This document shows positions 56,360 through 64,000 of a stretch of DNA of 64,000 nucleotides, piece after piece (the first letter of the stretch is position 1; every line of letters begins with the position of its first letter). This DNA comes from Anolis sagrei (Eukaryota; Chordata; Lepidosauria; Squamata; Anolidae), in contig NC_090028.1 of the NCBI RefSeq assembly GCF_037176765.1, positions 20,905,234-20,969,233 on the forward strand, read 5' to 3'. Below the pieces are notes generated by a model. That model was not told where the DNA came from and ran no database searches. It saw only the letters and a program-made list of their open reading frames with translations. The position numbers and the translations under genes are program-made.

Positions 56360-57402
56360 GAGGAACAAGTTAGTTAGCTTAGAACAGGCTGAGTGTTTCC
56401 CTTCTCCAAGTGGAGTGCCGCAGGGTTCTGTCCTGGGCCCGGTCCTGTTCAACATCTTTATTAATGACTTAGATGAAGGGCTAGAAGGCATGATCATCAA
56501 GTTTGCAGACCACACCAAATTGGGAGGGATAGCCAATACTCCAGAGGGCAGAAGCAGGATTCAAAACGATCTTGACAGATTAGAGAGATGGGCCAAAACT
56601 AACAAAATGAAGTTCAACAGTGACAAATGCAAGAGAAACTCCACTTTGGTAGGAAAAACAAAATGCAAAGATACAGAATGGGGGACAATGCCTGGCTCGA
56701 GAGCAGTACATGTGAAAAAGATCTTGGAGTCCTTGTGGACAACAAGTTAAACATGAGCCAACAATGTGATGTGGCGGCAAAAAAAGCCAATGGAATTTTG
56801 GCCTGCATCAATAGGAGCATAGTGTCTAAATCTAGGGAAGTAATGCTACCCCTCTATTCCGCTTTGGTTAGACCACACCTGGAATCTTGTGTCCAATTCT
56901 GGGCACCACAATTCAAGAGAGATATTGACAAGCTGGAATGTGTCCAGAGGAGGACAACTAAAATGATCAAGGGTCTGGAGAACAAGCCCTATGAGGAGCG
57001 GCTTAAGGAGCTGGGCATGTTTAGCCTGAAGAAGAGAAGGCTGAGAGGAGATGTGATAGCCATGTATAAATATGTGAGAGGAAGCCACAGTGACGAGGGA
57101 GCAAGCTTGTTTTCTGCTTCCCTGGAGACTAGGACGCAATGGAACAATGGCTTCAAACTACAAGAAAGGAGATTCCATCTGAACATGAGGAAGAACTTCC
57201 TGACTGTGAGAGCCGTTCAGCAGTGGAACTCTCTGCCCTGGAGTGTGGTGGAGGCTCCTTCTTTGGAAGCTTTGAAACAGGGGCTGGATGGCCATCTGTC
57301 AGGGGTGATTTGAATGCAATATTCCTGCTTCTTGGCAGGGGGTTGGACTGGATGGCCCACGAGGTTTCTTCCAACTCTTTGATTCTATGATTCTATGTCT
57401 CC
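56360..57402 (+). mobile_element. CR1 LINE, reverse-transcriptase C-terminal half and 3' end
   Basis: The frames give [52 protein letters not shown], then after a frame shift near 56640 [36 protein letters not shown] and RAVQQWNSLPWSVVEAPSLE. FADH stands where FADD is usual. The 3' end has two ATTCTATG-type repeats. It is the youngest-looking CR1 here, but not intact. Confidence 0.9.
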
Positions 57403-57525
57403 TGTATGACATTTGGGAATGTATCTATTGTTGGGCGAGTGGGCTTATTAACAAAAAACCCTCCTCAACTTATTAGCAGCAGTGTGACACAACACCAGTA
57501 GCCCAAAGTAATAAAAAGAACAAGA

Positions 57526-57536
57526 ACAAGAACAAG

Positions 57537-57604
<68 letters not shown>

Positions 57605-58070
57605 CTTATTTGCACCCCGCTACCATCTCTCCAAGGGACTCGGTGCGGCTTACATGAGGCCAAGCCCAAAGTACATCAAACAAAACATCAATAAACACAT
57701 CAATAAACTATCAATAAAATACAAATCATATAAATCACACAAACAAAAAACAATCAAGAGTGACATAAACAATTTTAAAAATGGCCGGGCCAAATGTAAT
57801 AGATTAAAATTGAAAATATGCTGACGTGAACAAGGTAAAATATAACTAGCATAGGATTTTTCGGAGAGAAATGAGGGAGCACAGTCCATCCTAAGTCAGT
57901 ATTAAAGTGCATTGTGAGGACATATTGCTGAGAGTTCTCCTTATTCTGGGAAGGCACACTGGAACAACCACGTTTTCAGGCTCCTCCTAAAGACTGCCAA
58001 CGTTGGGGCATGTCTAATGTCCCTGGGAAGTGAGTTCCAGAGTTGGGGGGCCACCACCGAGAAGGCCCAC
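57526..58070 (-). mobile_element. L2-like LINE 3' end with (CAA)n(TAA)n
   Basis: The simple repeats 57526-57603 lead into reversed tail text ('accatctctccaagggactc', 'cttacatgaggccaagccca') and the ORF end ('gttttcaggctcctcctaaa'). Confidence 0.8.
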
Positions 58071-58083
58071 AAACACATAGACC

Positions 58084-58350
58084 AGTGTTATTTCTTCCAT
58101 AGGAGGCTTTTCTTTGTAGTTGCACTATTCACAATAACAAGCTTTCTATAACACAAATAAACAAATACATAGTAGATTTACACGCAGCAGTCTTTATACT
58201 GGAGCTTTACACACGAGGCTTCTCTCATACCAGGCCTTCTCCGATCAGGCCTTCATAATACTGTGAGGCCTACAGAAAAGCCTTCTCATACAAACTGAGG
58301 CGTTCCCTCACTGAAGCATACTAACACTAACAGGCTTCAGCCTACTCACT
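58084..58350 (-). mobile_element. LTR-like fragment, second copy of the 3380-5310 unit
   Basis: The reversed text matches 'actttatttgtgttatag' and 'aaagaaaagcctcctatgg' of the first copy and the leader 'gaggcctacagaaaagcc', but with a single 'actgtgagg' in place of the 19-bp array. A (CTTA)n run follows at 58368-58397. Confidence 0.5.
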
Positions 58351-58364
58351 CTCCTCCTAGCTTA

Positions 58365-58396
<32 letters not shown>

Positions 58397-58399
58397 GGC

Positions 58400-58860
58400 G
58401 ATCCCTCGTTGGCTGAGTAGGATAGTCTTCCAGGATCAGTGTTCTGGTGGGTCCGTAGGTGACTGTGGAGCCTATTGTTGATCTGCATCTTCTCTATTTC
58501 AGTCCATCCACAGAGATGGATTTCAGTCCATCCCTGCATTATGCCAGAAGGAAATAACAGTCTACGCACCTCCTCACATTTTCACCCTGGGCAAAATTAA
58601 CTGGAACAGCACCAGAATAATGGAGAGCAGCTGATAGCCCTTGAAATCCATCCTCATCCTCAGGCCCCTTCTACACTGCCATATAAAATCCATATTATTT
58701 GCTTTGAGCTGGATTATATGGCAGTCTGGTCTAATAATTATGGGGAAAACCCTGTGATGTTGAGTCAGGGTTTGCTTTGGGGTTGGAAAGGACTTGCACA
58801 CAATGGCAGCAACAAAAGACAAAGCACCATCCAACATTTGTGTAGTTTGGGGGGGGGGGG
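58400..58860. other. No gene seen; unassigned sequence
   Basis: No repeat family or exon is recognised, apart from a poly-G run at 58849. Confidence 0.6.
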
Positions 58861-58863
58861 TAT

Positions 58864-59107
58864 TGTGTCAGGAGCGACTGAAGAAATTGCAAGTCACTCC
58901 TGGTGTGAGATAATTGGCCATCTGCAAAGATGTTGCCCAGAGTACTCCTGGATATGTTACAATCTGTGGGAGGCTTCTCTCATGTCCCCACATGAGAAGC
59001 TGGAGCAGACAGATGGGAGCTCACCCCACTCCCTGGATTCGAACCACGACCTTTTGATCAGCAGTCCTGCTGGTACAACGGTTTAACCCACTGTGCCACT
59101 GGGTGCC
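58864..59107 (-). mobile_element. ACA-SINE2-like SINE
   Basis: Reversed, from 'tgtgtcaggagcgactgaag' to the head 'cccactgtgccactgggtgc'. Confidence 0.85.
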
Positions 59108-59162
59108 CCTAGTAGTAATCTGTAGGCACAAGGACCCAGGAAGGTCGCTTGCTGAGATGTTG

Positions 59163-60610
59163 ATGGGTTGTTGTAGGTTTTTTCGGGCTATATGGCCATG
59201 GTCTAGAGGCATTTCTCCTGACGTTTCGCCTGCATCTATGGCAAGCATCCTCAGAGGTAGTGAGGTCTGTTGGAACTAGGAAAAAGGGTTTAAATATCTG
59301 TGGAATGACCAGGGTGAGACAAAGGATTCTTGTCTGCTGGAGCTAGGTGTGAATGTTTCAACTGACCACCTTGATCAGCATATAATGGCCTGACGGTGCC
59401 TGGAGCAAACTTTTGTTGAGAGGTGATTCGATGTCCTTGTTTTTTGTTTTCTCTCAGTTGTTGTGCTGTTGTAGTTTTAGAGTTTTTTTTTAATACTGGT
59501 AGCCAGATTTTGTTCATTTTCATGGTTTCCTCCTTTCTGTTGAAATTGTTCACATGCTTGTGGATTTCAGTGGCTTCTCTGTGTAGCCTGACATGGTGAT
59601 TGTGAGAGTGGTCCAGCATTTCTGTGTTCTCAAATAAAATGCTGTGTCCAGACTGGTTCATCAGGTGCTCTGCTATGGCTGACTTATCTGGTTGAAGGAG
59701 TCTGCCATGCCTTTCATGTTCCTTGATTCGTGTTTGGGCAATGCTGCTGCGTTTGGTGGTCCCTATGTAGACTTGTCCACAGCTGCATGGTATACGGTAG
59801 ACTCCTGCAGAGGTGAGAGGATCCCTCTTGTCCTTTGCTGAGCGTAGCATTTGTTGGATTTTCTTGGTAGGTCTGTAGATAGTTTGTATGTTGTGTTTCC
59901 TCAACAACTTCCCTCTGCGGTCAGTGGTTCCCTTGATGTATGGCAAGAACACTTTTCCTCTGGGTGGATCTTCATCTTTATTCTCGTGGCTTGTTCTCGG
60001 TCTTGCAGCTCTTCTGATGTCTGAGATGGAGTCTCCATTGGCCTGTAGAGCCCAGTTGAGGTGGTTCATCTTGGAGGAGGTGGGGTTCGCAGATGCTTTT
60101 TGCACGGCCTGACAAGGCTTTAATGGTGCTTCTTTTTTGACTTGGGTGATGGTTGGAGTTTTTATGTAGATATCTATCTGTGTGTGGAACCACTGACCGC
60201 ATTGGGAAGCTGATGAGGAAACACAACATACAAACTATCTACAGACCCACCAAGAAAATCCAACAAATGCTACGTTCAGCAAAGGACAAAAGGGATCCTC
60301 TCACTTCTGCAGGAGTCTACAGAGGGACCACCAAACACATCTTTGCCCAAACACGAATCAAGGACCATGAAAGGCACTGCAGACTCCTTCAACCAGAGAA
60401 GTCAGCCATAGCAGAGCACCTGATGAACCAACCTGGAAACAGTATATTATTTGAGAACACAGAAATGCTGGACCACTCTCACAACCACCATGTCAGGCTA
60501 CACAGAGAAGCCACTGAAATACACAAGCATGTGGACAATTTCAACAGAAAGGAGGAAACCATGAAAATGAACAAAATCTGGCTACCAGTATTAAAAAAAA
60601 AACTTTGAAA
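59163..60610. mobile_element. Head-to-head pair of Penelope-like copies
   Basis: 59163 to about 60180 is a minus-strand copy with a hammerhead-like core (59220-59254) and a 271-codon open frame whose GIY-YIG domain shows AGVYRIPCSCGQVYIGTTKR, AQTRIKEHERH, KSAIAEHLMNQSGH and NFNRKEETMK. From about 60180 to 60610 the same region runs on the plus strand (GKLMRKHNIQTIYRPTKKIQ, LLQPEKSAIAEHLM). The two face each other around 'ttgggtgatggttggag'. The reverse-transcriptase part is not present. Fossil copies. Confidence 0.8.
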
Positions 60611-62760
60611 CTGCAAAGCCATTCAATGCTAATCAAGGTGGCCAATTGCAGCATTCACATCTGCCTCAAGTAGACTTCACACCTGCCTCAAGTTCTTTCT
60701 CCCACCCTGGACATTATTCCACAGATATATAAACACCTCCCAACAAGATTTGCCCAGGCAGGAATAAGCCAGACTTCAAAGCTGCAAGGCCATTCAGTGC
60801 TAATCAAGATGGCCAATTCACACTTGCCTCCAGCAGACAAGAGTTCTTTCTCCCACCCTGGACAAGGATTCCCCCAGGCAGCAACCAGCCAGGCTTTGAA
60901 GCTGCAAGGCCATTCAGTGCTAGTCATGGTGGCTACTTGCCTCAAATAGACAAAGAGTTTTTTCTCCCACCCTGGACATTATTCCACAGATATATAAACA
61001 CCTCCCAACAAAGGATTCCCCCAGGCAGGAATAAGCTAGGTTTTGAAGCTGCAAGGCCATTCAGTGCTAGTCAAGGTGGCTACTTGCCTCAAGTAGAGAA
61101 AGAGTTTTTTTCTCCCACCCTGGACATTATTCCACAGATATATAAACACCTCCCAACAAAGGATTCCTCCTTCTCATCCTGAGGCTGTCAGGGGTGATTT
61201 GAATGCAATATTCCTGCTTCTTGGAAGGGGGTTGGACTGGATGGCCCATGAGGTCTCTTTGATTCTATGATTCCCCCAGGCAGCAACCAGCCAGGCTTCG
61301 AAGCTGCAAGGCCACTCAGTGCTGGTCAAGGTGGCCAATTGCAGCATTCACACTTGCCTCAAGTAGAGAAAGAGTTTTTTTCTCCTACCCTAGACATTAT
61401 TCCACAGATATATAAACACCTCCCAACAAAGGATTCCCCCAGGCAGGAATCAGCTAGACTTTGAAGCTGCAAGGCCATTCAATGCTAGTCATGGTGGCTA
61501 TTGCCTCAAGTAGACAAAGAATTTTTTCTCCCACCCTGGACATTATTCCACAGATATATAAACAACTCCCAACAAAGGATTCCCCCGGGCAGCAACCAGC
61601 CAGGCTTTGAAACTGCAAGGCTACTCAGTGCTAAGCAAGGTGGCTAATTGCAACATTCACACGTGCCTCCGGCAAGCAAGAGCTCTTTCTCCCACCCTGG
61701 ACATTATTCCACAGATATATAAACACCTCCCAACAAAGGATTCCCCCAGGCAGGAATCAGCTAGGCTTCGAAGCTGCAAGGCCACTCAGTGCTGGTCAAG
61801 GTGGCCAATTGCAACATTCACACTTGCCTCCAACAGACAAGAATTCTTTCTCCCATCCTGGACATTATTCCACAGATATATAAACACCTCCCAACAAAGG
61901 ATTCCCCCAGGCAGGAATCAGCTAGGCTTTGAAGCTGCAAGGCCATTCAGTGCTAGTCAAGGTGGCTACTTGCTTCAAGTAGACAAATAATTTTTTCTCC
62001 CACCCTGGACATTATTCCACAGATATATAAACACCTCCCAACAAAGGATTCCCCCAGGCAGGAATCAGCTAGACCTTGAAGCTGCAAGGCCATTCAGTGC
62101 TAGTCAAAGTGGTTACTTGCTTCAAGTAGACAAAGAATTTTTTCTGCCACCCTGGACATTATTCCAAAGATATATAAACACCTCCCAACAAAGGATTCCT
62201 CCTTCTCCTCCTGAGGTTGGATGGCCATCTGTCAGGGGTGATTTGAATGCAATATTCCTGCTTCTTGGCAGGAGGTTGGACTGGATGGCCCATGAGGTCT
62301 CTTCCAACTCTTTGATTCTATGATTCTATGATTTCCCTAGGCAGCAACCAGCCAGGCTTCGAAGCTGCAAGGCCACTCAGTGCTGGTCAAGGTGGCCAAT
62401 TGCAGCATTCACACTTGCCTCAAGTAGACAAAGAGCTTTTTTGTCCGCAAGGCCATTCAGTGCTAGTCAAGTAGACAATTCTTTGCCTCAAGTAGACAAG
62501 GAATTTTTTCTCCCACCCTGGACATTATTCCACAGATATATAAACACCTCGCAACAAAGGATTTCCCCCAGGCAGCAACCAGCCAGGCTTCAAAGATGCA
62601 AGGCCTCTCAGTGCTGTTCAAGGTGGCCACTTGCAACATTCCCACTTGCCTCCAGCAGGCAAGAGCTCTTTCTCCCACCCTGGACATTTTCCCACAGATG
62701 TATAAACCCCACTTGCCTCGTTTCCAACAGACTTCCCAACCTCTGAGGATGCCTGCCATA
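60611..62760 (+). repeat. Tandem array of Penelope-like terminal units in TPPP3 intron 1
   Basis: About eleven units of roughly 150 bp, each with 'ccaggcaggaatcagc', 'gctgcaaggccattcagtgc', 'ctcccaccctggacatt' and 'cagatatataaacacc'. I count ten GATATATAAAC motifs and one variant. A CR1 tail sits in two places (61187-61271 and 62208-62332) about 1.04 kb apart in the same unit context. The array ends with a diverged hammerhead-like core near 62738-62775. Confidence 0.9.
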
Positions 62761-62773
62761 GGTGTGGGGGGAA

Positions 62774-62840
62774 AGGACCCAGAAGGGGGCTGAGGCTGTT
62801 AGGAATGGTGGGAGTTGGAGTCCAAAGCACCTGGAGGGAG
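62774..62840. mobile_element. hAT MITE half
   Basis: One arm of the palindromic family ('gggctgaggctgttagg', 'gggagttggagtccaaag', 'cacctggaggg'). Confidence 0.6.
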
Positions 62841-62860
62841 GCTGGATCCAAGGCACTTAC

Positions 62861-62985
62861 CCCGCAGCCCAGGCGCGCCTTCTGCAACCCGAGGGAAGAG
62901 ACTCCGAGCAGGGCAGCGGCGCAGCAGCAGCAGCAACCTCCGGGGCGAGGTCCCGCTGTTGACTCCCGTTTCCATAGAGACCCCG
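62861..62985 (-). other. TPPP3: Probable TPPP3 non-coding exon 1
   Basis: A consensus donor on the minus strand (GCTGCGGG/GTAAGTG; exon edge at 62861) ends a GC-rich block, in the right orientation to join the acceptor at 51328 upstream of the TPPP3 start. TPPP3 genes usually begin with a non-coding exon. The 5' end is a guess from base composition. Another minus-strand gene's exon cannot be excluded. Confidence 0.5.
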
Positions 62986-63120
62986 GGGACACAGCGAGGG
63001 GGGGGGGATGGGATGGGGAGAAGCGAGAAGAGCCGGTGGGCGGGGCAGGCGCCGCCCTTCCCTTCCCTCCTCCCCCCTCCCTCCGCTGCGGCAGAGCCCT
63101 GGGCGCTGAGCCAAAGAGAC
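62861..63120 (-). promoter_or_regulatory. TPPP3: CpG-rich block, likely TPPP3 promoter
   Basis: CpG-dense, with several GC-box-like runs (gggcgggg at about 63040) and a poly-G at 63000-63009. No TATA box is obvious. It is the only CpG-rich stretch in the TPPP3 half of the window. Confidence 0.55.
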
Positions 63121-63330
63121 CATTAGCAACATGACAGTGATGGATCTCTCCTGGCGGGCATCTCCAATGGGGCTGGTGCTCTTAGGCACAGTGTCATGGA
63201 AGGACAACTGCTCTCGCTTTTGGTTAATGGGGATAATGGTAACCCAACAGCACAACAATAATGGACATCATATCCATTCTTAACCTACTCATCATATCCA
63301 TTCTTAAACTCCTCTCTCTGGACTCAATAG

Positions 63331-64000
63331 AACCAAAGAACTCTGTACATGGCATTCATCGACCTTGCAAAGGCATTCGACACAGTGAACCGCAGCACTC
63401 TCTGGACCATCCTCCAAAAAAACCAATTTGTGACCATCCTGCGGCTCCTCCATGATGACATGTGGGCAACAGTCTTGGACAGCAGTGGCTCCCAAAGTGA
63501 CCCATTTAAGGTGGAATCAGGTGTCAAACAGGGATGTGTTATTGCCCCAACTTTATTCTCCATCTTCATCGCTATGATACTTCACCTTGTTGACGGGAAG
63601 CTTCCCACCAGAGTGGAAATCATCTATCAGACAGATTGCAAGCTGTTTAACCATAGCAGACTGAAAGCCAAAACCAAGGTTACAACAACATCTATTCTAG
63701 AACTCCAGTATGCTGATGACAATGTCGTCTGTGCGCATTCAGAGGAAGATCTACAAGCCACTCTAAACACCTTTGCAGAAGAATACACGAAGCTTGGCCT
63801 GTCACTGAACATCGAGAAAACCAAAGTGCTGTTCCAGCAGTCACCAGCCATCCCCTCCCCAATGCCAGAGATACAGCTTAATGGTGTAACATTAGAAAAT
63901 GTTGACCATTTCCGCTACCTTGGCAGCCACCTCTCCACTAAAGTCAACATCAACACCGAAATACAACACCGCCTGAGCTCTGCGAGTGCAGCATTTTCCC
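63331..64000 (+). mobile_element. LINE reverse transcriptase, open to the window edge
   Basis: The frame from 63331 has no stop for 223 codons. It shows LYMAFIDLAKAFDTVNRSTL (motif A with the catalytic Asp), SGVKQGCVIAPTLFSIF (motif B), LQYADDNVVCAHSEEDLQ (YADD, motif C), LSLNIEKTKVLFQ (motif D) and VDHFRYLGSHLS (motif E). It is a non-LTR retrotransposon of uncertain clade, different from the CR1, L2-like, L1 and BovB copies here. An in-frame stop at 63328-63330 and no endonuclease domain upstream suggest 5' truncation near 63330. Confidence 0.9.

Noticed and set aside
2765-59107. tRNA genes at SINE heads
   Set aside because: The tRNA-like A and B boxes belong to dispersed SINEs with common bodies and tails; no cloverleaf with a proper anticodon arm was seen.

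Overview
The window is vertebrate nuclear DNA, most likely from a squamate reptile and probably an iguanian lizard (Anolis- or Sceloporus-like). I infer this from two spliced vertebrate genes embedded in a squamate-type repeat mix: BovB-tailed Sauria-type SINEs, a second abundant tRNA-derived SINE, CR1, L2-like and L1 LINEs, Penelope-like elements with a GIY-YIG domain, and many hAT MITEs with 8-bp target duplications. I could not search a database, so the species is not fixed.

Only two host genes are supported, both on the minus strand. RRAD (RGK-family small GTPase) occupies about 6.25-15.73 kb: a 5' UTR exon with a TATA box, four coding exons (15237-15582, 13384-13457, 9606-9810, 6888-7165) encoding 300 residues, and a 3' UTR with a poly(A) signal. 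TPPP3 (tubulin polymerization-promoting protein family member 3) has three coding exons (51134-51321, 47116-47269, 45035-45223) encoding 176 residues. A likely non-coding first exon lies 11.5 kb upstream in a CpG-rich block near 62.86-63.1 kb. All introns inspected have GT-AG ends and phases that join into the expected proteins.

Everything else is repeat or unassigned DNA. 0-6 kb: hAT, SINE and LINE fossils, an inverted repeat, an LTR-like unit with a 14-copy 19-bp palindromic array, and a Penelope-like insertion. 16-44 kb: the RRAD-TPPP3 intergenic region, with Penelope-like pieces, three solo LTRs of one family, L2-like and CR1 fragments, and a hAT element split by a solo LTR that is itself split by a BovB fragment. 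45-63 kb: the TPPP3 introns, with minisatellites beside exons, a 211-bp inverted Penelope-like insertion, a head-to-head Penelope-like pair, and a 2-kb tandem array next to the first exon. 63.3-64 kb: an open LINE reverse-transcriptase segment running off the window edge.

I found no new multi-gene system. The observations most worth following are the hammerhead-ribozyme-like motifs in nearly every Penelope-like terminus, the inverted Penelope-like insertion with a 12-bp target duplication, the tandem array carrying ten TATATAAA-like motifs beside the TPPP3 first exon, and a SINE that seems to have carried 143 bp of 5' flank to a new site.
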